Assembly: GCF_000196435.1 (NCBI RefSeq)
Contig: NC_010161.1
Location: 248,001-312,000, forward strand
Direction of reading: 5' to 3'
DNA length: 64,000 nt
DNA from: Bartonella tribocorum CIP 105476
Lineage (GTDB): Bacteria > Pseudomonadota > Alphaproteobacteria > Rhizobiales > Rhizobiaceae
Each line of letters begins with the position of its first letter. The stretch's first letter is position 1. Shown in pieces: positions 41,511 through 51,649 of the stretch. The position numbers and the translations under genes were made by a program. Under the pieces are notes generated by a model. The model ran no database searches. It was not told the origin of the DNA and was given only the letters and a program-made list of their open reading frames with translations.

Positions 41511-42821
41511 ATGTGTATTGTATTTTCCCCTCGTGAGACTGTTTCTGAACTTGATCGCTTTATTATTGGCCAAAATGATGCCAAACGTTCTGTCGCTATT
41601 GCACTGCGTAATCGGTGGCGTAGACAACAGCTTGATGAGCCGATGCGTGAAGAAGTGATGCCAAAAAATATTTTAATGATAGGGCCAACAGGTGTTGGTA
41701 AAACAGGGATTGCACGTCGATTAGCAAAACTTTCTGGAGCACCCTTCGTGAAAGTAGAAGCGACTAAATTTACTGAAGTTGGTTATGTAGGGCGTGACGT
41801 TGAGCAAATTATTCGAGACCTTGTTGAAATTGCTGTTTCTCTTGTGCGTGAAAAAAAACGGGATGAAATAAAAGAAAAGGCGCACATGAATGCTGAAGAG
41901 CGCGTTTTAGATGCCCTTGTTGGCAAAACAGCAAGTCCCGCTACCCGTGATAGTTTTCGCAAAAAATTGCGTGAAGGTGAATTAGATGAGAAAGAGATTG
42001 AAATTGAAGTAGCCGATAATAATAGCAATAGTGCTTCAACCTTTGATATTCCTGGTATGCCTGGGGCGCAAATGGGGATTATGAATTTATCCGATATTTT
42101 GGGCAAAATGGGCAATCGTACAAAAGTCCGTAAAACGACAGTAAGGGATGCTTTTAAACCGCTTATTGATGATGAATCTGAAAAACTCCTTGATCAGGAA
42201 CAAATTATTCAAGAAGCGCTTCGTGTTGCTGAAAATGACGGTATTGTTTTTATCGACGAGATTGATAAAATTGCAACGAAAGATGGTGGAGCCAGTGCTG
42301 CGGTTTCGCGTGAGGGCGTCCAACGTGATCTTTTGCCTTTGGTTGAAGGAACAACAATTGCTACAAAATATGGGCAAATCAAAACAGATCATATTCTTTT
42401 TATCGCCTCTGGTGCATTTCATGTTTCCAAGCCTTCTGATTTATTACCGGAACTTCAAGGACGTTTGCCTATCCGCGTGGAGCTCAACCCTTTAACAAGG
42501 GAAGATTTACGACGTATTCTAACAGAACCAGAAGCGAGTTTGATTAAACAGTATATTGCTCTTATGGCAACGGAAGAGGTTCATTTGGAAATTACCGATG
42601 ATGCGATTGATGCTCTAGCAGATATTGCTGTAGATTTAAATGCAAGGATTGAAAACATAGGAGCGCGTCGTTTGCAAACCGTTATGGAGCGCGTTTTAGA
42701 TGAGATTTCTTTCACGGCACCGGATAAAGCTGGAACATCATTTAAAATTGATGCTGCTTATGTGAGAAAATCTATTGGCGAGCTTGCTGCTGATATCGAT
42801 CTTTCTCGTTTTATTCTTTAG
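41511..42821 (+). CDS. hslU: ATP-dependent protease ATPase subunit HslU
   Basis: HslU unfolds substrates and feeds them to HslV. The 436 residues contain Walker A GPTGVGKT at 58-65, the pore motif GYVGRDVE, an intermediate I-domain (about 105-240), Walker [13 protein letters not shown] and sensor [18 protein letters not shown]. The C-terminus ending DLSRFIL inserts into HslV to activate it. The ATG follows the hslV TAA with no gap, so its translation probably depends on coupling. Confidence 0.97.
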   Translation: MCIVFSPRETVSELDRFIIGQNDAKRSVAIALRNRWRRQQLDEPMREEVMPKNILMIGPTGVGKTGIARRLAKLSGAPFVKVEATKFTEVGYVGRDVEQIIRDLVEIAVSLVREKKRDEIKEKAHMNAEERVLDALVGKTASPATRDSFRKKLREGELDEKEIEIEVADNNSNSASTFDIPGMPGAQMGIMNLSDILGKMGNRTKVRKTTVRDAFKPLIDDESEKLLDQEQIIQEALRVAENDGIVFIDEIDKIATKDGGASAAVSREGVQRDLLPLVEGTTIATKYGQIKTDHILFIASGAFHVSKPSDLLPELQGRLPIRVELNPLTREDLRRILTEPEASLIKQYIALMATEEVHLEITDDAIDALADIAVDLNARIENIGARRLQTVMERVLDEISFTAPDKAGTSFKIDAAYVRKSIGELAADIDLSRFIL

Positions 42822-42839
42822 AGGTATTGCTTGTTTTGT

Positions 42840-43850
42840 TTATTTTCGTGCTTCGATAATTTTGAAACCATGGGCTTGTTCATGTATCAACACTGTGCGG
42901 AAAATATCTTTTAACAATGTTTCATAAGGCAGGTGGCGGTTTGCAACAAGAAGCAGACTGCCACTGGGCTTTAGGCATTTTGCAGCATTTATAATAAAAT
43001 GTTTTCCTAAGGAGACATCTGTCGTTTGTTGTGTGTGAAACGGTGGATTTGAAATGATTGTGTCATACAGATTTGTGACAGGCTCATGCACAAGGTCGTG
43101 CCAATAAAAATGAATTGGAAAAGGAGCTGTTATGGGTTTAAGGTGCTGTTTTGCTGCTTTCAAAGCGTTGTAGTCTGCTTCATAAAGATCAAGAGATGTA
43201 AGTTTTACATCGCTTTTAAGTGCGACGTGAGAAAGATAGCCCCAACCAGCCCCAAAATCAGCTGTTTTCCCAGAAATAACTTTGAGCATATAAGAAGCAA
43301 GCACTGCAGATCCTGGATCAATACGACCGTGTGAGAACATACCGGAAGTGGTTTGAAATTTATCAAAAGAAAGCGGTTGTGAGCGCAATTGTGCAATATT
43401 TTGCCTCTCTATTTCTTGAGGAACTTGAAGCCAAAATACAAGACCATGGTTTTTAGATAGTTTATTGGTTATGGGAACAATTGTTTTGATCCATTTCATC
43501 ATTGAAGCAGCACCAGCCGTTTTATTCCCACTGATCACAATCCATCCACTGGGTTTAACGCATTCTAATAAATCAAGAAAACAATTTTGGTTGAAACCAC
43601 GATATTTGCTTAAATGTAAAAATGCTCCATCATAGATGAAAGTTTTATCTATTTGAGGAGAACAGTGAAATTGAGTATCGACGAATTTTAAAAAATCTGG
43701 TCGCCAAGGCGTAATAACTTTTAAATTTTGCGCCCATTCTGGAGCAGGGACCTCCGTTAAACCGAAACTTAGCCAGCATTGGTTTGGATCTGGATAAGGG
43801 AGTGCATAATTTTCAAAAGGTAAAAAAGATAACACATGTGGTTCTTTCAA
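42840..43850 (-). CDS. RsmC-like class I SAM-dependent methyltransferase
   Basis: The 336-residue protein has the tandem structure of RsmC: a degenerate N-terminal half and a C-terminal methyltransferase domain. The latter has the SAM loop DFGAGWGYLS (198-207) and the catalytic NPPF at 268-271, typical for guanine N2 methylation of rRNA. E. coli RsmC modifies G1207 of 16S rRNA. The exact target here is inferred. It is the last gene of the long minus-strand block, beginning 59 bases beyond pnp. Confidence 0.85.
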   Translation of the reverse strand: MKEPHVLSFLPFENYALPYPDPNQCWLSFGLTEVPAPEWAQNLKVITPWRPDFLKFVDTQFHCSPQIDKTFIYDGAFLHLSKYRGFNQNCFLDLLECVKPSGWIVISGNKTAGAASMMKWIKTIVPITNKLSKNHGLVFWLQVPQEIERQNIAQLRSQPLSFDKFQTTSGMFSHGRIDPGSAVLASYMLKVISGKTADFGAGWGYLSHVALKSDVKLTSLDLYEADYNALKAAKQHLKPITAPFPIHFYWHDLVHEPVTNLYDTIISNPPFHTQQTTDVSLGKHFIINAAKCLKPSGSLLLVANRHLPYETLLKDIFRTVLIHEQAHGFKIIEARK

Positions 43851-43908
43851 AGAAAAATGCCACTCCAGTGTTGGGATGGCATTTCATGATTACGATAAGA
43901 AGAAAAGA

Positions 43909-46104
43909 TTACTCTTCTTTTTTCTTCCGGCGGCGCTTATTTTCAGGTTGTTTTTTTTCATCCATGCACTTTTCTTCTTTCACCGATTTATCATCGGTCA
44001 TTTCCTTTCCGGTTTTTTGATCAACGGCCTTCATTGATAAACGCACTTTTCCACGCTCATCAAAGCCCATGAGTTTAACCCAAACTTTATCACCTTCCTT
44101 AACAATATCTGTTGTTTTGGTGACGCGTTCTGATGCTAGTTGAGAGATATGAACGAGCCCATCACGAGAACCAAAGAAGTTTATAAATGCACCAAAGTCT
44201 GCAGTTTTTACAACTGTTCCTTGGTAGATAGCACCAACTTCAGGTTCATCGACAATAGAATGGATCCAGCGTTTTGCTGCTTCAATGGTTTTAGCATCAG
44301 CAGAAGCAATTTTGATAGTACCATCATCTTCAATATTAATTTTTGCTCCAGTTTGTTCCACAATTTCTCGAATAACTTTACCACCAGAGCCGATAACATC
44401 ACGGATTTTATCAACAGCAATATTTATCACTTCGATTCGTGGAGAAAATTCACTCAATTCAGCTCGTGCGCTGGTTAAAGCTTTCGCCATTTCGTTAAGG
44501 ATATGAATTCGTCCATCCTTGGCTTGTTCAAGTGCGATTTTCATAATTTCTTCGGTAATACCGTCAATTTTGATATCCATTTGTAAAGCAGTAATACCAT
44601 TTTCTGTTCCAGCAACTTTAAAATCCATATCGCCAAGATGATCTTCATCTCCTAAGATATCAGACAGAACAGCAAAGCGTTCTCCTTCTTTAATCAAGCC
44701 CATGGCAATACCTGCAACGGGGCGCGCGAGCGGAACACCAGCATCCATGAGAGCAAGCGAAGTTCCACAAACGGTTGCCATAGAAGAAGAACCATTGGAT
44801 TCAGTAATTTCTGAGACAGCGCGAATGGTATAAGGAAAAGATTCTTTTGTTGGCAACATGGGGTGAATTGCGCGCCATGCTAATTTTCCATGTCCAATTT
44901 CACGACGACCAGGAGAACCAAGGCGTCCTGTTTCACCTACTGAAAATGGTGGAAAATTGTAATGGAGGAGGAATGTTTCCTTATACATCCCCGTTAAGGC
45001 ATCAATATATTGTTCATCTTCACCAGTTCCCAATGTCGCAACGACAATCGCTTGCGTTTCTCCGCGGGTAAAGAGTGCTGATCCATGTGTGCGGGGCAAA
45101 ATACTTACTTCTGATTGGATAGGACGCACGGTAGAAAGATTACGTCCATCAATACGCTTTTTTGTATCAAGAATGTTTCCGCGAACAATTTTTGCTTGCA
45201 ACTGTTTAAATACAGTTGCAATTTGGTCTGTACTAAATTGACAGTCTTCTTCTGTTTCTGGCATAAATTTATTGATGATCTCTGTTTTGAGCGCATCAAT
45301 TGCGGCATAACGTTCTTGTTTATCGGTAATTGTGTAAGCCTTTCGTATATCCTGTTCGGCCATTTCCTGCATTGCTTTTTCAAGGTCAGAAAGATCTTCA
45401 GGAACAAAATCACGAGGATCTTTTGCCGCAACCTCAGCAAGTTTGATGATGGCATCAAGGACAGGTTGAAGACCTTTATGACCAAACATTACAGCACCCA
45501 ACATGATATCTTCCGGCAATTCTTGTGCTTCTGATTCAACCATCAATACAGCACTTTCTGTTCCAGCAACCACAAGATCAAGTTTTGACTCAGGCATTTC
45601 ATCCATATGAGGATTGAGAACATATTGCCCGTTACAATAGCCAACGCGGGCACCCGCTATAGGCCCCATGAAAGGAACACCTGATAGGGTCAATGCCGCA
45701 GAAGAAGCAATCATCGCGAGGATATCGGGATTATTTTCGAGATCATGCTGTATAACGGAAACAATGACTTGTGTATCATTTTTATATCCCTCAACGAAGA
45801 GAGGACGAATTGGCCGATCAATCAAACGTGAAACCAGAGTTTCATTTTCACTTGGCCGACTTTCACGTTTTAAATAGCCCCCAGGTATTCGACCAACGGC
45901 ATAGGATTTTTCTTGATAATTAACGGTAAGTGGAAAAAAGTCCTGGTCTGGTTTTGGGCTTTTGGCCGATACAACGGTTGCTAAGACAATCGTTTCTCCA
46001 TAGGTAGCAATCACTGCACCATCAGCTTGACGCGCTATTTTCCCTGTTTCAAGGGTAAGCGGACGCCCGGCCCATTCAATTTCTATCTTGTGCGTTTTGA
46101 ACAT
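43909..46104 (-). CDS. pnp: Polyribonucleotide nucleotidyltransferase
   Basis: PNPase degrades RNA 3' to 5' by phosphorolysis. The 731 residues hold two RNase PH domains (about 1-220 and 310-540), the second with [20 protein letters not shown] and its catalytic aspartates. A KH domain ([12 protein letters not shown]) and an S1 domain ([19 protein letters not shown]) follow. The C-terminal tail of about 35 residues is highly charged. It follows rpsO as in most proteobacteria, 250 bases away with a terminator between. Confidence 0.97.
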   Translation of the reverse strand: MFKTHKIEIEWAGRPLTLETGKIARQADGAVIATYGETIVLATVVSAKSPKPDQDFFPLTVNYQEKSYAVGRIPGGYLKRESRPSENETLVSRLIDRPIRPLFVEGYKNDTQVIVSVIQHDLENNPDILAMIASSAALTLSGVPFMGPIAGARVGYCNGQYVLNPHMDEMPESKLDLVVAGTESAVLMVESEAQELPEDIMLGAVMFGHKGLQPVLDAIIKLAEVAAKDPRDFVPEDLSDLEKAMQEMAEQDIRKAYTITDKQERYAAIDALKTEIINKFMPETEEDCQFSTDQIATVFKQLQAKIVRGNILDTKKRIDGRNLSTVRPIQSEVSILPRTHGSALFTRGETQAIVVATLGTGEDEQYIDALTGMYKETFLLHYNFPPFSVGETGRLGSPGRREIGHGKLAWRAIHPMLPTKESFPYTIRAVSEITESNGSSSMATVCGTSLALMDAGVPLARPVAGIAMGLIKEGERFAVLSDILGDEDHLGDMDFKVAGTENGITALQMDIKIDGITEEIMKIALEQAKDGRIHILNEMAKALTSARAELSEFSPRIEVINIAVDKIRDVIGSGGKVIREIVEQTGAKINIEDDGTIKIASADAKTIEAAKRWIHSIVDEPEVGAIYQGTVVKTADFGAFINFFGSRDGLVHISQLASERVTKTTDIVKEGDKVWVKLMGFDERGKVRLSMKAVDQKTGKEMTDDKSVKEEKCMDEKKQPENKRRRKKKEE

Positions 46105-46315
46105 TTTTTATCCTTAATGACCAGTGTTTAAATCTTTGATTGCTCACATTCTGGCTTTGCGTAGCATATTTTCAGGCTCTAGGGTGGACAACAAGTTACT
46201 TCCATCTTTGTTGGGAGAAGAGAGAGATAAATCGCCTTAAATGCGAAATGATGAACAGTCCTATCCCATAATAACTTGTCAGTTTTTAAAATTTTTAACT
46301 AAAAGCAACATGTTG

Positions 46316-46344
46316 AAAAAATGGGTGGTTTTTTCACACCACCC
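46316..46344 (-). terminator. Rho-independent terminator of rpsO
   Basis: On the minus strand GGGTGGT and ACCACCC pair around an eight-base loop, followed by ATTTTTT. It lies ten bases after the rpsO stop, so much of the rpsO message should end before pnp. Confidence 0.85.
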
Positions 46345-46354
46345 CATTTTTCTT

Positions 46355-46624
46355 TTAGCGACGCAAACCTAACTTCTTGATAAGTGTCTGATAACGATTT
46401 TGGTCAACTCCTTTAAGATAATCAAGAAGGCGCCGGCGTTGAGACACCATCTTTAAAAGACCACGACGAGAATGGTTATCTTTTTTGTGAGATTTAAAAT
46501 GGTTTGTTAAATTAGAAATACGTTCAGAAAGCACAGCAATCTGCACTTCTGGTGATCCTGTATCACCAACTTTATTTGCATATTCTGCCACAAGAGCTTG
46601 TTTACGTTCAGCTGTAATCGACAT
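46355..46624 (-). CDS. rpsO: 30S ribosomal protein S15
   Basis: S15 is a primary binder of 16S rRNA in the platform of the 30S subunit. The 89-residue protein shows the signature with [23 protein letters not shown] and [20 protein letters not shown] precedes the ATG. The leader contains a hairpin that could mediate autoregulation. In related genomes it follows truB directly, but here 3.5 kb with an MFS gene and integrase remnants intervene. Confidence 0.98.
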   Translation of the reverse strand: MSITAERKQALVAEYANKVGDTGSPEVQIAVLSERISNLTNHFKSHKKDNHSRRGLLKMVSQRRRLLDYLKGVDQNRYQTLIKKLGLRR

Positions 46625-46662
46625 CGTATCATCCTTTCAAAAAACGAAGAAACATAAAGTCA

Positions 46663-46691
46663 CCCATAGCCGAGATGTCGTTCAGCTAGGG
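46663..46691 (-). promoter_or_regulatory. rpsO leader hairpin, candidate S15 autoregulatory site
   Basis: On the minus strand CCCTAGCTG and CGGCTATGGG form a nine-pair stem with one bulged base and one G-U pair around a ten-base loop, about 40 bases before the S15 start codon. A smaller hairpin lies further upstream (46709-46725). S15 represses its own translation through different leader structures in different bacteria; binding here is inferred. Confidence 0.45.
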
Positions 46692-46938
46692 TCTGCGAGG
46701 AAATAAGAAGAGCCAAAGACTCTTACCTACTTTCGCTCTTATATAGGAAAGAAGGTTAAAATACTAGTCCTTTACAGCATTTTGAAGTCTTTCTTTAAAT
46801 AAAGGCTTTTGTTTTGAAATATTGATTTAAATAGGGTTTTATGAGAAGTTTTTTAAAGATTTATGCATCCTTTTGATACAAAGATTATGAACGTGCGTGT
46901 GGTAACAAAAGTGATAAATACCGATTTGGAGGGAAAAG

Positions 46939-48567
46939 ATGCAGAGTATTTCAACATTAAAACTTTTTCGTAATTCGGTATTTCGAAATTTATGGTCATC
47001 TACGCTTATTTCTAATTTAGGGGGGCTGATACAGGCTGTTGGAGCAGGGTGGTTAATGGCATTAATTAGTTCTTCGCATTCCATGGTTGGGCTTGTTCAG
47101 AGTGCGACAACATTACCACTTGTTATATTTTCTTTGATGGCAGGGGCATTAGCGGACAATTTTAATCGGCGTCAAATTATGTTGTGCGCACAGATTATGA
47201 TGATGGTCATATCCATGATTCTATCTATTTTAGCCTATATGGGATTTTTAACACCTTGGCTTTTGTTATGTTTTACGTTTTTGATTGGATGTGGCACTGC
47301 CTTTTATAATCCTTCTTGGCAAGCAACCATAGGAGATATTGTGAGCAGGGAAAATATTCCTGCTGCTGTTAGTTTGAATAGTGTCGGCTTTAATTTGATG
47401 CGAAGTGTTGGTCCCGCTATCGGAGGAGCCATCATTGCAACTTTGGGAGCATCTGCTGCTTTTTTGTTTAATGCTATAAGCTATATCCCTCTTATTGGTG
47501 CATTATTTTTCTGGAAATTGAATTATGAAAACAACCCATTGCCACGAGAAAGATTGTTGGGGGCTGTCTCAGATGGTCTGCGTTATGTTGCGATGTCACC
47601 TAATCTCCTGAGTATTATGGTTCGAGCGTTCCTTTTTGGTATAGGAGCAATTTCGATTTTAGCCCTTTTGCCAATTGTTGCGCATCAAGTTCTGGGAGGA
47701 AATGCTCTGCTTTATGGGACATTGCTTGGTTGTTTTGGGTTAGGAGCCATGACAGCAGGGATTATTAATGCATTTATACGGCATCATTTTCGTTCAGAAA
47801 CAATTATTGCAAGTGCATTTATTGGTTTTGCTTTTTCTTGCTTTTTATTGGGAATAAGCCGTTCACTGATTATAAGCCATATTGCTTTATTTCCTGCAGG
47901 CCTAAGTTGGGTTTTGGCGTTATCATTGTTTAATACATCTGTACAACTCTCAACACCACGCTGGGTTGTTGCACGTTCTTTAGCGCTTTATCAAACGGCA
48001 TCTTATGGGGGGATGGCTATTGGTAGTGCGATCTGGGGAATTTTGGCTGATGGTTATTCTCCAACAATTGCTTTAAGTATTTGTTCTCTATTCTTGATTG
48101 TTGGGGCTCTTGCAGGGGTAAAGTTTAGAATTCAAGAAATTCCTCAAATAGATTTGAATCCTCTTGATCATTTTAGAGAGCCAGAACTCTTACTCGACCT
48201 AAAAGCAAGAAGTGGCCCGATCATGATAATGATCGATTATCAGATTCATGAAAATGATCTGGAAGAGTTTCTCAAAGTGATGACGCGTCGACGCCATATT
48301 CGTTTACGTGATGGTGCGCGTCAATGGGTCCTTTTACGAGATCTTGAAAGACCTGAATATTGGACAGAGGCTTATCATATGCCAACATGGGTAGATTATT
48401 TACGCCATAATCATCGTCGTACGAAAGCGGATGCTGAAGTTAATAAGCGTTTGCGTCATTTAAATTGTGCTTCTAGCGGTATAAAAGTTCACCGCATGAT
48501 TGAACGACAGACAATACCCCAAGTCAATGAGATGCTTTTAAAAGTCCCTTCTGATCATCTTCCTTAA
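46939..48567 (+). CDS. MFS transporter, MFS_3/EntS-like family
   Basis: A 542-residue transporter with about twelve membrane segments up to residue 400, starting with FRNSVFRNLWSSTLISNLGGLIQAV. NFNRRQIMLCAQI is the cytoplasmic loop 2-3 signature of major facilitators. A soluble tail of about 140 residues (from REPELLLDLKARSGP) resembles the monooxygenase-like C-terminal extension known in this subfamily. Relatives export siderophores or drugs; the substrate is unknown. GGAGGG precedes the ATG. It runs against the surrounding minus-strand cluster and sits between rpsO and truB, beside two integrase remnants, which suggests that it was placed there by rearrangement. Confidence 0.82.
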   Translation: MQSISTLKLFRNSVFRNLWSSTLISNLGGLIQAVGAGWLMALISSSHSMVGLVQSATTLPLVIFSLMAGALADNFNRRQIMLCAQIMMMVISMILSILAYMGFLTPWLLLCFTFLIGCGTAFYNPSWQATIGDIVSRENIPAAVSLNSVGFNLMRSVGPAIGGAIIATLGASAAFLFNAISYIPLIGALFFWKLNYENNPLPRERLLGAVSDGLRYVAMSPNLLSIMVRAFLFGIGAISILALLPIVAHQVLGGNALLYGTLLGCFGLGAMTAGIINAFIRHHFRSETIIASAFIGFAFSCFLLGISRSLIISHIALFPAGLSWVLALSLFNTSVQLSTPRWVVARSLALYQTASYGGMAIGSAIWGILADGYSPTIALSICSLFLIVGALAGVKFRIQEIPQIDLNPLDHFREPELLLDLKARSGPIMIMIDYQIHENDLEEFLKVMTRRRHIRLRDGARQWVLLRDLERPEYWTEAYHMPTWVDYLRHNHRRTKADAEVNKRLRHLNCASSGIKVHRMIERQTIPQVNEMLLKVPSDHLP

Positions 48568-48667
48568 GGTTAGAACAGTTTTTTTGTAAAAATATTAAAT
48601 ATGATCATATTCTTTTAATCAATTGGTTAGCGTAAGCACAATAAATCAATGATTTAATTATTAACTC

Positions 48668-49060
48668 ATTGATTTATAATGATATTTTATCATTTTTTTA
48701 TGTTGAGTAATAGCCCTAAAAATACTTAAGCTTAATCTATTAATCTTATTTATATTGAATCAATCCAAATCATTTTTTGTACGTTACAAGTGAAGTAAGT
48801 ATGAGAAAGACGATAGAAAAAGAAGGATTTTTGATGAACTATATTCGTTGCTAAGGTTTATTGCGACATTTTAAATTGAAAAATAGGATTATGATACCGG
48901 CTTGTACTTTGTATTGTGCGTAAAAGATGGGGTGATGCACAATGGATTTTATACACTTTACGAACGCTGTCGTGAATAGGCTAGAGTATATTGAGAAACA
49001 TTTTTTAAAAAAGCGCGTGAATAAGTCGTACAACAATTTTCTGTTTTGGGCGTTCTACTT
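48668..49060 (+). pseudogene. integrase remnant, copy F
   Basis: The leader (CATTGATTTATAATGATATT, TTGAATCAATCCAAATCATT, ACGTTACAAGTGAAG) and the decayed coding part are recognisable. ATTATGATACCGGCTTGTAC, GCGTAAAAGATGGGG and TGCACAATGGATTTTATAC parallel the codons of GAGLLRHKRKDGGAQWLYRY in copy C. The match continues to about 49040. Stops and indels abound. Confidence 0.75.
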
Positions 49061-49774
49061 TGAGTAAAGGATGGCTATATGTCAAAGATAGAGAGAAATA
49101 AAGGAGTGGGATAGATAAATGCATAATCTCCATTATTTAAAAGGTAAAGCCGAATTGGTAAAAATAGCTTGCTCCCTTTATGGTTTCATATTTTTCCCAA
49201 ATGAAGTCACCTTATCTTTTTAAATATACTCAAATAAATATATGCCTAAGCATATATGGTATAGAAAACTATAACTATTTACAAAATACTAAACTCTTTT
49301 AATCGTTGTTTTCAAATATGCTTGTAGTATCAGGATTGAATATTACTTTACAAGAAAGAGCAAAAGTACAATTTTATCAGATAAAAAAGGTCATGAAAGA
49401 AAAAATATACCAACAATAGGCTGAAGAGACATATCAGTTTTTTATTTGATACAAAAACCAACAATAAGATACCGATCTTTAAAATTTTTTATTCTTTACA
49501 GATATTTTTACAAATCCTTTACATAATATTTATGACAATTAGAATAATGGCTGATTGTAAGCATAATTACACCATTTTTAGGGAGAAAGATCGATTTTTA
49601 CGAGACAGATAGTTGGTGTGCATCATCTTTGTATTTCAATTCTAGGGTTTGAGTTTTCTTATTCTAGATAATTCTCTTAGCAAAAATAGAGTGTATCCAT
49701 GTATTTTGTAATGACTGAAATAGTAATTTAGAATGATATCAATTTTTGAGCTTTTAAAATTGAATTCAATGAAT
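49061..49774. other. gene-free AT-rich spacer
   Basis: This stretch of 714 bases between two integrase remnants has no open frame with a credible ribosome site, no strong hairpin and no RNA gene that I recognise. It is presumably further decayed accessory DNA. Confidence 0.45.
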
Positions 49775-50040
49775 GTGATTGCAATGCAATTAATTATAAA
49801 GGATAAATTATTGTTTTTTATATTGAATGTAAGATTCTACAATATCATAGGGTTATCTCATTTCAAATCTGTTTAGTTTGAATCAATCCAAATTATTTTC
49901 TTGCACATTACAAACGGGGCCTAATGTGAGGGCAAAAACGATTGAAAAAGGAATAAAAAAGTCTCTTGAAGCTTCTCAAATATGAGGGTTTAAAAATTAG
50001 GGGATGGCAAAGTATATGATAGTGTTAGCTTGTAGCACGA
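49775..50040 (+). pseudogene. integrase remnant, copy G
   Basis: The leader holds TTGAATCAATCCAAATTATT, TTGCACATTACAAACGGGGC and GAGGGCAAAAACGATTGAAAA. It is followed by decayed coding sequence such as GGCAAAGTATATGATAGTGTTAGCTTGT, broken here as GGCAAAGTATATGATAG plus TTAGCTTGT, which matches GGCAAATATAATGATGG in copy C. It ends next to the truB 3' end. Confidence 0.7.
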
Positions 50041-50151
50041 TCTTGAAGTTTTGATATGAATACGGTGAGCGTAGAGAAATGAAAAGCAACATATTTCTCT
50101 TCATTTGATAGAGAACAATATCTTAAGATGATGGTTAGAAGAAAGAAACGC

Positions 50152-51114
50152 TTAAATTGTGAAAATCCGCTTTGGTTTAAATAGACCTTTGTCGAGAGTA
50201 CCAATAGCAAGAAGTTGTTCCTTATAGAGGACACAAACTTCTTCTTCATCAAGAAGTGTTTTTTGAGCAGACAAAGGAATAGAATGCCCCCGCATAACTC
50301 TCTGCGCTTGGGTATCAGTAAGCGGATAATGAGGGAGACAATCTAATGCTGCTCCCGTTTCAATTAACAGTTCATCGAGTGTTAAAAAGTCTTTTTCAAA
50401 AGAATTCTCGTTTTCATCTGTTGTGTTTTTATTTGGCGATATTGCTGCTTTTAGTTCATCCCATGTAACGAGATCTTCTTCACAAAAAGGTGCGACAGCA
50501 ATACGTCTTAAGTCAGCGATATGCCCATAGCATCCCAAATCACGTCCCATATCGCGTGCTAGCGAGCGCACATAAGTTCCTTTTCCGCAGGTTATTTCAA
50601 AGACAGAGTGCTCTTTAGTAGGAGTTTCTACTAACTTGAAAGTTTCTATTTCCACTTCACGGGGCGGAATTTCAATGACTTCTCCTTCACGCGCTAGATC
50701 ATAGGCACGATTTCCAGCAATTTTAATTGCTGAAAATTGTGGAGGTGTTTGCAAAATAATACCTGTATATTGAGGAAGAAGAGCAAGTATTTCTTCTTGT
50801 GTTGGGCGTTTGAGAGATGTTTTCGTTATTTCTCCCTCTAGATCATCTGTTGAGCGCTCTTGCCCCCAAGCGATATGAAAACGGTAAGTTTTTTTGCCTT
50901 GCATTACATAAGGAACAGTTTTGGTTGCTTCACCCAATGCAATGGGGAGGAGACCAGAAGCAAGAGGGTCAAGCGTACCCGCATGCCCTGCTTTTTGTGC
51001 ATGAAAGAGCCATTTGATTTTTGAGACAGCTTCTGTTGATTTCATGCCTTTTGGTTTATCAAATACGACCCAGCCAGAAACAGGACGTCCCTTTTTTTTT
51101 CGTTGCCGTGCCAT
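50152..51114 (-). CDS. truB: tRNA pseudouridine(55) synthase
   Basis: TruB makes the T-loop pseudouridine of nearly all tRNAs. The 320-residue product from the ATG complementary to 51112-51114 ([10 protein letters not shown]) has the catalytic Asp49 in [12 protein letters not shown], the KTYRF segment, and the RNA-binding loop. Upstream in-frame starts lie inside rbfA and are not used. rbfA ends four bases before. The insert of about 55 residues before the PUA-like C-terminal part ([15 protein letters not shown]) is acidic and probably flexible. Confidence 0.96.
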   Translation of the reverse strand: MARQRKKKGRPVSGWVVFDKPKGMKSTEAVSKIKWLFHAQKAGHAGTLDPLASGLLPIALGEATKTVPYVMQGKKTYRFHIAWGQERSTDDLEGEITKTSLKRPTQEEILALLPQYTGIILQTPPQFSAIKIAGNRAYDLAREGEVIEIPPREVEIETFKLVETPTKEHSVFEITCGKGTYVRSLARDMGRDLGCYGHIADLRRIAVAPFCEEDLVTWDELKAAISPNKNTTDENENSFEKDFLTLDELLIETGAALDCLPHYPLTDTQAQRVMRGHSIPLSAQKTLLDEEEVCVLYKEQLLAIGTLDKGLFKPKRIFTI

Positions 51115-51118
51115 ATCT

Positions 51119-51526
51119 TTAATCCTCATCTTTATCACTATGGTGAAGATCGCGTGCAACCTCAGGGGAACGAAGGAGAGCATCAATTTTTGAAAAATTA
51201 TCAAAACTATTATCAAGTCGGAAACGCAGTTCCGGCATATATTTCATTTGTCGCAACGCATGACTGATTTCTCCACGGAGAAAACGACTATGTTTATTGA
51301 GAGTATTAACGACATCGGTATGGGAAGTATTTTTAAGCGTGCTGAGAGGTGATACAAAGCAAGTAGCAATTTTTAAATCTGGAGATATGCGTACTTCAGA
51401 GACAGAAATAACAATATCTTTCAAGACATCATCAAGCAAAATACCACGTTGTAATATATGCGCTACTGCGTGACGTACTTGCTCTGCTACTCTAAGTTGT
51501 CGCTGTGATGGCCCTGCATTTTTCAT
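51119..51526 (-). CDS. rbfA: Ribosome-binding factor A
   Basis: RbfA assists late 16S rRNA processing and cold adaptation of the 30S subunit. The 135-residue product from [10 protein letters not shown] has AAGGATAAAATTTTG upstream. It contains the KH-type fold with [20 protein letters not shown] and the conserved [13 protein letters not shown]. It lies between infB and truB, its standard place. Longer starts would add an unrelated N-terminus. Confidence 0.95.
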   Translation of the reverse strand: MKNAGPSQRQLRVAEQVRHAVAHILQRGILLDDVLKDIVISVSEVRISPDLKIATCFVSPLSTLKNTSHTDVVNTLNKHSRFLRGEISHALRQMKYMPELRFRLDNSFDNFSKIDALLRSPEVARDLHHSDKDED

Positions 51527-51649
51527 CAAAATTTTATCCTTGCTCCAAGCCCTCTTTTTTTGACCATCCAGATAAGGAAAAAAGAGATATTGTGTATAGA
51601 ATTCCAATAATTTTTCTCATTTCAAAATAGAGTAAGTTATGGGATTATT

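Noticed and set aside
45115..45534. 139-codon plus-strand open frame
   Set aside because: It lies fully inside pnp on the opposite strand and has no ribosome site or family signature.
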